Below are positions 16,949-25,481 of a stretch of 64,000 nt of DNA, piece by piece. Origin of the DNA: Neobacillus mesonae (GTDB lineage: Bacteria > Bacillota > Bacilli > Bacillales > Cytobacillaceae); assembly GCF_023715155.1 (NCBI RefSeq), contig NZ_JAMBNQ010000002.1, positions 62,001 to 126,000 of the forward strand, read 5' to 3'. Numbering within the stretch: the stretch's first letter is position 1; every line of letters starts with the position of its first letter. The position numbers were made by a program, and so were the translations under genes. The notes under the pieces are model-generated. The model saw nothing but the letters and a program-made list of their open reading frames with translations. It was not told the origin of the DNA and did not search any database.

Positions 16949-17866
16949 GTGCTGCCTGACAATATTGTTTTAGAAAATGGAAGACTAAACGAGCAGTTGA
17001 TTGCAGGAAAAGATATTTTATATAAAGGCAATAACGGTCGGTTAGTTGAGAGAATCTACCTATTTGATGGGAAGTCGTACATCTTTAAGCCGTTAACGAA
17101 TAATGCGCAATTGGGGAAGGAAATATGGGTCTATGAACAACTTCTTCCCTATTTTCCCGCGGTTTTCCCGAAGATGATTTCTTATCGAATAAGTGAAAAT
17201 CCAGATTTAAGCTGGATGATTCTTGAGGATTTAGGCCCGCTTTCGCATGCATTTAGTAAAGATAGTACTTTAGCAGTTGTAAGGTTAGCCGCAGAATGGC
17301 ACTCTCTTCCCTTGGAAAGGTTTGTTGGTGTGCCGCTAATTGGGATGAAGCCGCGGATAGAAGAAATGGCGGCGGAGGTACTTGCGAATAAAGATGAATT
17401 AGTACGGTATCCATTTTTGCAGCCGGTTTTAGCTGTACTGGATCAGTTTCAATTTTCACATGTTCAGGTGATTTCACATGGCGACCTCCATCAGGGAAAC
17501 TTTGCATTGACCGCCAGGGGGTTAGTGGTGTTGGATTGGGAGCATGCCCATATAAATCTGCCTTATTGGGACTTGTATCATGCGCTGGATTTAGCACACC
17601 CTGATTTTCCTAGGGAAATAACGCCGAGTCTGCGTGAGGAAGCTTTGGATGCTTATCTTGCTCAAGCGGAGCGGGCGGAGGACCGGGGTTTATTTAAAAA
17701 GAAATATTACCAGTTTGCGGCCGTTTTTTCGATGTGGATGCTGCTCCTGATTGAACGCGATTTGAAGGCTGATGAGGTGAAGTGGACGAAGGTGAAGCTC
17801 AAAAGACAGCAAGTTGAGGTGCTTCAGGGGCTGGAGCAGCTGTGTGATGGGATTTTAAAAAGCTAA
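16949..17866 (+). CDS. Phosphotransferase of the aminoglycoside/choline kinase fold
   Basis: 305 residues with a GTG start after GGTGGAG. The catalytic loop HGDLHQGNF (about residue 179) and the metal-binding aspartate in VVLDWEHAHINLPYWDLYH identify the APH/choline kinase fold. The substrate is unknown. It starts 28 bases after the YerD-type gene and is probably co-transcribed with it. Bacillus has similar proteins in spore coats (CotS family), but nothing here points to sporulation control. An antibiotic-resistance role is unlikely given the housekeeping context. Confidence 0.75.
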   Translation: MLPDNIVLENGRLNEQLIAGKDILYKGNNGRLVERIYLFDGKSYIFKPLTNNAQLGKEIWVYEQLLPYFPAVFPKMISYRISENPDLSWMILEDLGPLSHAFSKDSTLAVVRLAAEWHSLPLERFVGVPLIGMKPRIEEMAAEVLANKDELVRYPFLQPVLAVLDQFQFSHVQVISHGDLHQGNFALTARGLVVLDWEHAHINLPYWDLYHALDLAHPDFPREITPSLREEALDAYLAQAERAEDRGLFKKKYYQFAAVFSMWMLLLIERDLKADEVKWTKVKLKRQQVEVLQGLEQLCDGILKS

Positions 17867-17888
17867 CCTTTTAGGGTTAGCTTTTTTT
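17857..17888. terminator. Bidirectional terminator between the phosphotransferase and pepT
   Basis: Stem AAAGCTAACC/GGTTAGCTTT, which includes the stop codon of the left gene, with A-run and T-run on the two sides. Confidence 0.85.
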
Positions 17889-17893
17889 AGTGG

Positions 17894-19126
17894 TTATGCT
17901 CTTTTTTCAAACAGTTTTACAATCTCAATAACAGTGTTGGCTGATTTTTCCATGTTTTGAACGGAAATAAATTCAAATTTTCCATGGAAATTCTCACCGC
18001 CAGTGAAGATATTTGGTGTTGGCAGCCCCATAAAAGAAAGCTGTGAGCCATCAGTGCCGCCGCGGATTGGCTGGATGATTGGCGTGATCCCAAGGCTTTC
18101 CATTGCCTCTTGTGCGATATCAACGATTTCCTTCACTGGTTTAATTTTTTCACCCATATTGTAATATTGATCTTTCAGTTCAAGCTGGATATTTTCTGCG
18201 CCATATTTTTCCTTTAACTCGTTCACGATGCTGGTCATCGTTTCTTTTCTTTTATTAAAAATGTCGCGGTCATGGTCGCGGATAATGTAATTTAGTTTGG
18301 TTTGCTCTACATCACCATTGAATGACAGCAAATGGTAGAAGCCTTCGTAGTTCTCAGTATGCTCTGGTGCCTCTTGTGGCGGCAGTTTGCTTTGCAGTTC
18401 CATCGCGATTTTCATCGAGTTCACCATTTTATCTTTGGCAGAGCCTGGGTGAATATTGTTTCCGTTGATGGTGATTTTTGCTGCTGCCGCATTAAAGCTT
18501 TCAAATTCCAGCTCTCCAAGCGGTCCGCCGTCAACCGTATAGGCGAACTTAGCATTGAACGCCGCAACGTCAAACTTATGCGGCCCTCTGCCGATTTCCT
18601 CATCCGGCGTGAACGCAACGCGGACCTTGCCATGCTTAATTTCTGGATGCTGATTAAGGTAGTTCATGGCAGTCATGATTTCCGTGACACCAGCTTTGTT
18701 GTCAGCGCCAAGCAATGTTGTACCGTCGGTGGTGATTAAGGTATGTCCGTTATAATTTTTAAGATTTGGAAAATCCTTTGGTGATAGGATAACATTTAAT
18801 CCCTTGTTTAAGACTATGTCACCGCCATCGTAATTTTCATGAATTTGCGGGTTCACGTTTTTGCCTGTAAAGTCTGTTGCTGTGTCAACGTGAGCAAGGA
18901 AGCCGATGGTTGGCACGTCTTTTTCTGTATTGGAAGGCAATGTCGCCATGACGTAACCGTTATCATCAATTGTCACTTCTTCCATGCCGATTTCCTTTAA
19001 CTCCTCAACCAGTTTGCGAAGGAGCGTCCACTGCCCCTCGGTTGACGGACAAGTCTCACTGCTTTCATCAGACTGCGTATCGATTTTTACATATGACGTA
19101 AATCGTTTAATCAACTCGTCTTTCAA
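17894..19126 (-). CDS. pepT: Peptidase T (aminotripeptidase)
   Basis: 410 residues, the same length as B. subtilis PepT. An M20 metallopeptidase: the first zinc motif is [11 protein letters not shown], the bridging aspartate follows in [11 protein letters not shown], and the acidic catalytic pair is [11 protein letters not shown]; the family end [11 protein letters not shown] is present. It cuts the N-terminal residue from tripeptides in the cytoplasm. The start is a TTG at 19126 with AGGGAG nine bases upstream, which gives the family N-terminus [19 protein letters not shown]; upstream ATGs have no site. Confidence 0.93.
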   Translation of the reverse strand: MKDELIKRFTSYVKIDTQSDESSETCPSTEGQWTLLRKLVEELKEIGMEEVTIDDNGYVMATLPSNTEKDVPTIGFLAHVDTATDFTGKNVNPQIHENYDGGDIVLNKGLNVILSPKDFPNLKNYNGHTLITTDGTTLLGADNKAGVTEIMTAMNYLNQHPEIKHGKVRVAFTPDEEIGRGPHKFDVAAFNAKFAYTVDGGPLGELEFESFNAAAAKITINGNNIHPGSAKDKMVNSMKIAMELQSKLPPQEAPEHTENYEGFYHLLSFNGDVEQTKLNYIIRDHDRDIFNKRKETMTSIVNELKEKYGAENIQLELKDQYYNMGEKIKPVKEIVDIAQEAMESLGITPIIQPIRGGTDGSQLSFMGLPTPNIFTGGENFHGKFEFISVQNMEKSANTVIEIVKLFEKRA

Positions 19127-19221
19127 TGTGCTGCACTCCCTTACTTGAGTTATGTACATGATTATCATATCACTTTGGGGGAACGGTTACACATTTTGGG
19201 TGTGTGATTGTTTGCTTGTGT

Positions 19222-19765
19222 GTTGTTACTTGCGGAAAAAGCCAAAGTTAGTTGTGCCGGCAAAAATTACTTGCGGATAGCCGAGTGAAACTAGCGGATA
19301 AAGGAGCTTTACTTGCGGATAAGCCAAGATTACTTGCGCCGGTGAAAATTACTTGCGGATAGCCGCACGAAACTAGCGGATAAAGGAGCTTTACTAGCGG
19401 AAAAGCCGAAGTTAGTTGTGCCGGCAAAATTTACTTGCGGATAGCCGAGTGAAACTAGCGGATAAAGCAGCTTTACTAGCGGAAAAGCCGAAGTTAGTTG
19501 TGCTGGCAAAATTTACTTGCGGATAGCCGAGTGAAACAAGCGGATAAAGGAGCTTTACGTGCGGAAAAGCCAAGATAGTTGCGCCGGTGAAAATTACTTG
19601 CGGATAACAGCTCAAAACAAGCGGATAAAGGAGCTTTACTTGCGGAAAAGCCAAGATAGTTGCGCCGCCAAAATTTACTTGCGGATAGCGGCGCAAAACT
19701 AGTGGATAAAGCCACTTTACTTGCGGATAAGCAAAAGGCGCCGACAAACTTTACTAGTGTATGGC
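19222..19765. repeat. Tandem array, 82-bp unit made of four 21-bp subunits
   Basis: The phrase TTACTTGCGGATAGC recurs at about 19267, 19349, 19431, 19513, 19594 and 19676, a steady period of 82 bp. Each unit contains four related blocks of 19-21 bp (TTACTTGCGGATAGCCGAGTG-like, AACTAGCGGATAAAGGAGCT-like, a GCGGAAAAGCC block, and a TTGTGCCGGCAAAAT block). It fills the space between pepT and the NERD gene. Frames run through it, but they are by-products of the repeat. The GCGGATAA core is also the core of the array at 27838. Confidence 0.85.
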
Positions 19766-19792
19766 AGCCCGAAACTTCCAGCTATGTTTTTA

Positions 19793-20806
19793 TTAATTGT
19801 GAAAACTATTCTTATGACTCTTATCTTTTAAAATAGCCATTAAGCTTTCCATACTAAAATCCATTATATATACCCGATCTCGATATGTTCCTTTACTTGG
19901 GAAATTCATGCTTTTTAAGATGCGATTTGCAGTATGAATATCAACATGTAAAAAATCCCGGCATTCCCGATTCGTGATGGTTCTTTTATGAATCAAAAAC
20001 CATTCTAAAAGATTTCGTTGATGGGCTAAATGGTCAACGTCTTTACATGTGGGGCAGAGCCATGTTCTTGGATGCTTGACCATTCCCAGTCTGCCGCACA
20101 TATAACACCTTGTCCCTGGTTGGAAATCTTCGAATGGGATTTTATAAGATTCGCTGATAGGTGCTGGAATGAACGGTTGATGGCTGCTAACGATCTCATG
20201 GGAAAGCCTTTGGAATGTGTCGGGATCTAATTTTTCCCCCTGCTGTGGAATGCTTTTGATATAAGAAGGAACCAGGTTTGGGAATAACAGTTTTGTATGG
20301 GTTGGGGCGGTTGTCACAATTTGCTTAGGATAGGCTAATATGACCGCGCGGTAAATGGGGAGTTGGATGTTGCGGCCCCAAAGCCATTCGGTCACATATT
20401 CGCAGTTCCTCTGTAATTGGGCAGCGGGGTTTTCATAGCCATATTTGTGTCCATCCTCTTTGGTGCTGACTAGTTGCGGGGGATTTTCCTTGAATTCCAA
20501 GATTCCACTAATATTTTTCACTTCTAAAACTATGCCATACCAAGGGGTTAAGCCAAAAATGTCAATTTGAACATCTGTAGAAAGGGATAAGTCATGATAA
20601 ATGTGGATATCAAATGGGAAAATGCTTTTCTTGAAGATCTCAGCCACTCTGTCCTCACCGCCGATTCCTGCTTCCATTGAGGAATGCTTTGCTGATAATA
20701 CAGGCAGGGCTGGATGGCCGGCTAATAATCGGCTTTGGGCAGCAGCCAACCCCTCTAACTTCAGCGGAAAGTCTCTCTCTTTTATTAGAATATCAATCAC
20801 CTCCAC
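19793..20806 (-). CDS. NERD-domain protein with zinc finger and C-terminal HTH
   Basis: 337 residues at most. The nuclease-related domain (about 45-170) shows AGIGGEDRVAE, VQIDIFG and GIVLEVKN, which match the D/E-K core of this restriction-like fold. A CYMCGRLGMVKH...CPTC zinc finger follows near residue 240, then a winged-helix-like tail. The start is unusual: a perfect GGAGGTGAT site covers the first in-frame GTGs, and the only codon at a normal distance is ATT at 20791, so translation may begin there. The function is unknown; NERD proteins are thought to act on DNA. It lies beside the 82-bp array. Confidence 0.72.
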   Translation of the reverse strand: MEVIDILIKERDFPLKLEGLAAAQSRLLAGHPALPVLSAKHSSMEAGIGGEDRVAEIFKKSIFPFDIHIYHDLSLSTDVQIDIFGLTPWYGIVLEVKNISGILEFKENPPQLVSTKEDGHKYGYENPAAQLQRNCEYVTEWLWGRNIQLPIYRAVILAYPKQIVTTAPTHTKLLFPNLVPSYIKSIPQQGEKLDPDTFQRLSHEIVSSHQPFIPAPISESYKIPFEDFQPGTRCYMCGRLGMVKHPRTWLCPTCKDVDHLAHQRNLLEWFLIHKRTITNRECRDFLHVDIHTANRILKSMNFPSKGTYRDRVYIMDFSMESLMAILKDKSHKNSFHN

Positions 20807-20880
20807 TTTGCATCATAGCATATTGTTAAAAGACAAGCTACAAAGTTCAAAATATTGTAAAAAGTAAACTTGTACATCTA

Positions 20881-20930
20881 TTGACCAGTGGGGTCAGCCG
20901 GAATATACTGTGATTGACTGGTATGGTCAA
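20881..20930 (+). promoter_or_regulatory. Promoter with two TetR-type operators
   Basis: TTGACC (20881) - N17 - TATACT (20904) is a strong sigma-A promoter. Two 17-bp dyads overlap it: TTGACCAGTGGGGTCAG (20881-20897) on the -35 and TTGACTGGTATGGTCAA (20914-20930) at the start of transcription. Their centres are 33 bp apart, about three helical turns. Autorepression by the downstream TetR protein is the simple reading. Confidence 0.65.
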
Positions 20931-20956
20931 CAACTGATAAAAGGAGGACCGGCACA

Positions 20957-21580
20957 GTGTTTTCAAAATTTCTCAACTTAGATAAGGAAAAACAAGACCG
21001 AATCATAAATGCCGCCATGAAGGAATATGCCGAGAAGGGATATGAAAAGGCATCAACCAATGAGATGGTAAAGGAAGCTGGAATTTCAAAAGGGCTGCTG
21101 TTTCATTATTTCGGCAGCAAAAAGCAGTTATTTTTGTTTTTATTTGACTATTGCTATGAACTCGCTGCTGAGCAGTTTTTTCAAAAGATTAACTTGGATG
21201 AGCCGGACTTTTTTACAAGAATTCGGCAGGCCATGCAGATTAAAATGGAGCTGCTTTCGATTTATCCAGCCCTTTTTAAGTTTATGGAGGGTGCTTATTT
21301 GGAGGATTCGATGGAGGTTAAGCCCGATATTGAAAAAAAGGTAAAGCAAATGACCGATGACAGTATGGGCAAGGTTTATGAGGGAATTGATTTTTCGAAA
21401 TTCCGAGATGACATGGATGTCCAGATTGTTTTAAAAATTATTACCTGGACGTTTGAAAAAATGAGCGAAGCGGAGCTTGAAAAGGCAAGGCTTTCTCCAG
21501 CACATCAAATTGACTATAAGCAAGTATTTCTCGAAGCGGAGCAGTATTTTGAGGTCTTAATCAAGGCCTTTTACAAATAA
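20957..21580 (+). CDS. TetR-family repressor of the ABC exporter
   Basis: 207 residues. The N-terminal helix-turn-helix is textbook: RIINAAMKEYAEKGYEKAST, then EAGISKGLLFHYFGSKKQLF. The C-terminal ligand domain is not assignable. The GTG start at 20957 lies nine bases after AAGGAGG. It is the first gene of an operon with an ATPase and two permeases, and twin dyads overlap its promoter, so it most likely senses the substrate of the exporter and represses the whole operon. Confidence 0.88.
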   Translation: MFSKFLNLDKEKQDRIINAAMKEYAEKGYEKASTNEMVKEAGISKGLLFHYFGSKKQLFLFLFDYCYELAAEQFFQKINLDEPDFFTRIRQAMQIKMELLSIYPALFKFMEGAYLEDSMEVKPDIEKKVKQMTDDSMGKVYEGIDFSKFRDDMDVQIVLKIITWTFEKMSEAELEKARLSPAHQIDYKQVFLEAEQYFEVLIKAFYK

Positions 21581-21595
21581 AGGGGGCTCTAAACG

Positions 21596-22501
21596 ATGAA
21601 TGTGATTGAGCTGAAGAACCTGACCAAAATGTATGGCAAATCAAGAGGGATTAGAAATATCAGCTTTAATGTGGAGGAAGGCGAGATTTTTGGGTTTATT
21701 GGACCGAATGGTGCCGGTAAGTCGACGACCATCCGTACAATGTTGTCACTTATTTATCCAACAAGCGGCAGTGCGCTGATTTTTGGCAAGGATTCAGTTA
21801 AGTTTGCCCCGGAAATTAAGAGGGAAATCGGGTACCTGCCATCAGAAGTATTTTACTACGATAATATGAAGGTTAAGGATTTGCTGAAGTATTCAGCTAG
21901 TTTTTACAAAAAGGACTGCAGTCATCGGATTAGTCAGCTTTCGAAAATGCTGGATCTTGATCTTAATAAAAAAATTGATGATCTGTCTTTTGGAAATAAG
22001 AAAAAGGTGGGCATTGTTCAGGGGCTGCTGCATGAGCCAAAACTCATTATACTTGATGAGCCGACGAGCGGCCTCGACCCGTTAATGCAGCAGAAATTCT
22101 TTGATCTTTTAAAAGAAGAAAATAAGAAAGGCACAACGATTCTATTTTCTTCTCATATTCTGAGTGAAGTGCAAAAGATGTGTGACCGTGTGGCGATTAT
22201 CAAGGAAGGCGAGCTAGTTAAGGTCGAAAAAATCAGCACGCTAAAGGAAAATAATCATAAACGGTTTAAGCTGGAAACGAAAATGCCCGTATCGCAGGGC
22301 TTCTTTCAGATGGATGGAGTTCAGAATTTGGAGGTAAAGGACCAGATTACAAGTTTTCTATACAGCGGCAATATCAATAGTGTATTAGAAAAATTAACCC
22401 AGTTGGAACTAACGAATCTTTGGATTGAGGAGCCGGATTTAGAGGAAATCTTTTTGCATTACTATGAAAAGGAGAATGAAGATGAATATTTTTCTCCATG
22501 A
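21596..22501 (+). CDS. ABC transporter ATP-binding protein (ABC-2 exporter)
   Basis: 301 residues. Walker A GPNGAGKST (about 41-49), a signature at LSFGNKKKVG, Walker B LIILDEPTSGLD and the H-loop in FSSHILSEV are all intact. The C-terminal 80 residues are the extension common in drug- and bacitracin-type ABC-2 ATPases. It powers the two permeases that follow. The gene starts 15 bases after the TetR gene and its end overlaps the next gene by 20 bases. Confidence 0.9.
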   Translation: MNVIELKNLTKMYGKSRGIRNISFNVEEGEIFGFIGPNGAGKSTTIRTMLSLIYPTSGSALIFGKDSVKFAPEIKREIGYLPSEVFYYDNMKVKDLLKYSASFYKKDCSHRISQLSKMLDLDLNKKIDDLSFGNKKKVGIVQGLLHEPKLIILDEPTSGLDPLMQQKFFDLLKEENKKGTTILFSSHILSEVQKMCDRVAIIKEGELVKVEKISTLKENNHKRFKLETKMPVSQGFFQMDGVQNLEVKDQITSFLYSGNINSVLEKLTQLELTNLWIEEPDLEEIFLHYYEKENEDEYFSP

Positions 22502-23276
22502 ACTGAAAGTTTACCGGAAGTCCACCATTGTATGGACCTTGTCCCTGGCGGCGGTATTGGTGTTGTTTATGTCGATGTTTCCGGGTTTAACGAAGGATGC
22601 TGCTGATTTTCAAAAGCTGCTTCAAGGATACCCGGAACCTGTTCGGAAGGCATTTGGTATTTCGCTTGAAAGCATTACATCACTATTAGGGTTTTATTCC
22701 TATGTGTTTTCTTATATTGTATTATGCGGTTGCATTCAAGCTATGAATCTGGGAGTCTCGATTTTATCGAAGGAGGCGCGGGAAAAAACAGCTGATTTTT
22801 TACTGACCAAGCCGGTAACCAGGAGCCAAGTGGTGAGTGCTAAATTATTGGCCGCAATCAGCTCCTTAATCATGACGAATATCATTTTCTTGGCGGCTGC
22901 TGCCATGACGACACTTTCGGTAAGCCAAAAGCCGTTCGATATGGGCACCTTTTTAATGATTTCTTTATCGGCCTTCTTGGTGGAATGTATGTTTTTAGCT
23001 TTGGGGGTGCTCGTTGCCGCCGTGATGTCTATCAAGTCGGTTCTGCCGATTTCACTTGGGACTGTATTTGCCTTTTATATTTTAAATATGCTGGGTTCAG
23101 TGATTGGGGAGAAGGCGGTTCGTTACCTCACTCCATTTAAGTATTATGATACGGCCTATATTATTAGGCATGCATCTTATGAACCCCGTTTTATCTTCAT
23201 TGAAGCATTGTTTATTGTCATTGCTGTTTCAGCCAGCTATATCATTTATTCAAAAAAAGATATTCATGCGGTATAA
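22482..23276 (+). CDS. ABC-2 type permease, subunit 1
   Basis: 264 residues with about six membrane helices. The cytoplasmic segment KEAREKTADFLLTKPVTRSQ is the typical coupling region of ABC-2 permeases. The ATG at 22482 follows AAGGAGAATGAAG and overlaps the ATPase gene, so the two are probably coupled in translation. It is homologous to the next gene (RGKTAEFLLSKPISRS there) and the two most likely form a heterodimeric channel. The substrate is unknown. Confidence 0.85.
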   Translation: MNIFLHELKVYRKSTIVWTLSLAAVLVLFMSMFPGLTKDAADFQKLLQGYPEPVRKAFGISLESITSLLGFYSYVFSYIVLCGCIQAMNLGVSILSKEAREKTADFLLTKPVTRSQVVSAKLLAAISSLIMTNIIFLAAAAMTTLSVSQKPFDMGTFLMISLSAFLVECMFLALGVLVAAVMSIKSVLPISLGTVFAFYILNMLGSVIGEKAVRYLTPFKYYDTAYIIRHASYEPRFIFIEALFIVIAVSASYIIYSKKDIHAV

Positions 23277-23288
23277 GGGGGTGTTGTG

Positions 23289-24086
23289 ATGAATTTGTTT
23301 TTCCGGGAAATGAAGGCAGCGAGAAAGTCTCTTATTCTATGGTGTATTGGCAGTTTCTTAATGGCGGCCAGCGGGATGGCGAAGTTTGAGGGGTTAGACA
23401 GTACCGGTGAGTCATTGCAGCAGCTGGTTTCTACAATGCCCAGGTCGCTTCAGGCTGTCATGGGTACTGGATCTTTGGATTTATCAACCGCCGTCGGGTA
23501 TTATGGTATTCTGTTTACGTACCTATTGTTAATGGCCGCCATCCATTCCTTAATGCTGGGTGCTGGTATCATCGCCAAGGAAGAACGCGGTAAAACAGCG
23601 GAATTTTTATTGTCAAAGCCGATATCGCGAAGCCGGATTATGACCGCAAAGCTTGCGGCGGCACTGGTGAATGTGTTGATTTTTAATCTAGTAACTTTTG
23701 TTTTTTCAGTGATCAGTGTGGCCAAGTTTGCGAAGACAGAGGATTCGATAAGTGACCTCTCCCTATTAATGACGGGGATGTTCTTGGTGCAGCTTATGTT
23801 TTTAGCCGCAGGATCGGGGATTGCGGCCTCAGGGAAAAAGCCGAAACGGGCTGTGTCAATGGGGACCGCGCTGTTATTGGCGGCCTATATCCTGTCAATT
23901 GCCATCGATTTGAGCCAGAAGCTGGAGTTTCTGCAATATCTCACACCGTTTAAATATTTTGAAGCAAAAAGGGTATTGATAGATGGTGGACTTGATCCGG
24001 TGTTTATCTTGCTTTCCATTGGGATTGTATTCATTTTGACCATTGTGGCCTATATTTCATTTAATAAGCGGGATATACAGGTCTAA
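23289..24086 (+). CDS. ABC-2 type permease, subunit 2
   Basis: 265 residues, about six membrane helices, paralogue of the gene before it with which it shares the KEERGKTAEFLLSKPISRS region and the ending xxxYISFNKRDIQV. The start is taken at the ATG at 23289; a GTG just before it is also in frame, and the GGGGGTG site serves either. Last gene of the TetR-ABC operon, ending before a terminator. Confidence 0.85.
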   Translation: MNLFFREMKAARKSLILWCIGSFLMAASGMAKFEGLDSTGESLQQLVSTMPRSLQAVMGTGSLDLSTAVGYYGILFTYLLLMAAIHSLMLGAGIIAKEERGKTAEFLLSKPISRSRIMTAKLAAALVNVLIFNLVTFVFSVISVAKFAKTEDSISDLSLLMTGMFLVQLMFLAAGSGIAASGKKPKRAVSMGTALLLAAYILSIAIDLSQKLEFLQYLTPFKYFEAKRVLIDGGLDPVFILLSIGIVFILTIVAYISFNKRDIQV

Positions 24087-24147
24087 ATACTTGGGGAATA
24101 TACAAATTGAGTTCTTTCCATTTGTGCTTAAGAATCTACAATAAGAA

Positions 24148-24182
24148 AGGGTACTCCAAATTGGAAGTACCCTAATCTTTTT
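24148..24182 (+). terminator. Terminator of the TetR-ABC operon
   Basis: AGGGTAC/GTACCCT stem with inner CCAA/TTGG pairing, followed by TAATCTTTTT. It overlaps the end of the convergent ArsA-like gene. Confidence 0.75.
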
Positions 24183-25109
24183 CTAAAAAGCTTCTATTTT
24201 TACATGTTCTGCAAAACTAGTTAACAAAGAAATGGAATTGATATCAGTTGGAAATAGTGGAATATAGCATTTTTCCTGGTTGGGAAATTCCTGTTTAATC
24301 CACGTGAGATACTCCTTTTGATTGACCTTTCTTTTTTGTAAAAATTCTCCGTCCGCTTCTTCTCCAAGGATTTTATTGATAAGGAGCGTTTGGACTTTAA
24401 GTCCGTGTTTTTCCAGCAGTTTCAGCGCCTTGGCGGTTTCCAAAATAGGCAGACGCTCAGCATTTAGGACAAAGAGGAAGCCGGTTGACTGATTGTCCAA
24501 TAAGATTCGTCTTACAGCAGCAAATCGCTGTTTCCTTCTTTGCAGCACTTTGTAAATCGGATCATCCACAGGCTCGCCGTCATTTAACAGCTGTGTGTAG
24601 TTGTCGGTTGCTTTTTTTCTTCTTTCCAGCATTCCATCAATCCATACGCCCATGATTTCAGGGAGTGTTAAAAGCCTGATGGTATGGCCGGTTGGTGCTG
24701 TATCAAAAACAATTGATTCGTACTGCTCTCCCTCATCGAGGATAATAGAAACAATGCGGTCAAATAAGGCAGCCTCCTCTGCTCCGGGGGAAGAGCCCGC
24801 AGCATCAATCTGCCGGTTAACCTCCTCCTGCATGTGGGCGCTGACAACGCCGCGAATATTTTCTTTCACGGTTTTAATATAGCTGCGGCTTTCGGCAGCA
24901 GGGTCGATTTCAATGGCATCAAGATTGGGAGCCGCTTCAACTGGCCTATTTTTCAAAGGCTTGTGGAAAATATCTCCGATGTTGTGGGCAGGGTCTGTGG
25001 ATACGAGCAGGGTCTTTCTTTGCTGCTGTGATAATAAAAGAGCAAAAGCGGCAGCACTGGTGGATTTGCCCACTCCTCCTTTTCCCCCGACAAACCATGT
25101 TTTTTTCAT
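24183..25109 (-). CDS. ArsA/Get3-family ATPase
   Basis: 308 residues. The deviant Walker A GGKGGVGKST (about 8-17), the switch-1 region STDPAHNIGDIF, and switch-2 VFDTAPTGHTIRLL are exactly those of the ArsA/Get3 group. Relatives move arsenite pumps or deliver tail-anchored membrane proteins. No arsB, arsC or arsR is nearby, so an arsenic role is not supported. It follows, 13 bases away, a small protein ending in two cysteines, and cstA lies just beyond on the same strand. A function in helping a membrane protein is an inference. Confidence 0.85.
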   Translation of the reverse strand: MKKTWFVGGKGGVGKSTSAAAFALLLSQQQRKTLLVSTDPAHNIGDIFHKPLKNRPVEAAPNLDAIEIDPAAESRSYIKTVKENIRGVVSAHMQEEVNRQIDAAGSSPGAEEAALFDRIVSIILDEGEQYESIVFDTAPTGHTIRLLTLPEIMGVWIDGMLERRKKATDNYTQLLNDGEPVDDPIYKVLQRRKQRFAAVRRILLDNQSTGFLFVLNAERLPILETAKALKLLEKHGLKVQTLLINKILGEEADGEFLQKRKVNQKEYLTWIKQEFPNQEKCYIPLFPTDINSISLLTSFAEHVKIEAF

Positions 25110-25122
25110 ATTATATCCCCCT

Positions 25123-25389
25123 TTAACAGCAGCGGAATCCGGTCAGCGGTGATTTTTCCATCCCCATCCGAAGATGCCAGTCATGAAATTTTTCAAGCAT
25201 GTAAGGATACAGCTCCAAGGTGTAGTAGCTTGCTGGATTGGGGAGGCCAAGCGTTTCAGACAGGCAGAGAAATAGGAATAAATCATCCTCATCCCGAAGT
25301 TCCCGGGCAATCTCAGAGCGGTGGTTAACAGAAATGATGTCCTCGTAAAGCTGCAAAAGTTTTTTAACCCCTTCAGATAGGTTCTTCAT
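25123..25389 (-). CDS. Small CC-tailed protein ('cory-CC-star' type)
   Basis: 88 residues, starting at the ATG at 25389 after GGTGA. It is helical, rich in Leu and Glu, with no signal peptide, and ends in GFRCC as its last five residues. I recall that RefSeq calls such proteins, found beside ArsA-type ATPases, cory-CC-star proteins; I cannot check this here. The terminal cysteine pair could bind metal, form a disulfide, or be a lipid or transfer site. It is probably co-transcribed and partnered with the ArsA-like ATPase. Confidence 0.65.
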   Translation of the reverse strand: MKNLSEGVKKLLQLYEDIISVNHRSEIARELRDEDDLFLFLCLSETLGLPNPASYYTLELYPYMLEKFHDWHLRMGMEKSPLTGFRCC

Positions 25390-25481
25390 ATATGTCACCA
25401 GCTTTTTTGAAAAATGATCACTGAATTCGTGATATACGAAAATAAAAGGGAAACCCGGAGGCAGCCAGGTCCCCGTCGAGC

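Noticed and set aside
19412..19747. 111-codon minus-strand frame (and others) across the 82-bp array
   Set aside because: The frame is open because the repeat lacks stops in it; there is no ribosome site and the product only mirrors the repeat.
24183..25109. Arsenite pump ATPase
   Set aside because: The ATPase is of the ArsA/Get3 family, but no ars transporter, reductase or repressor is near.
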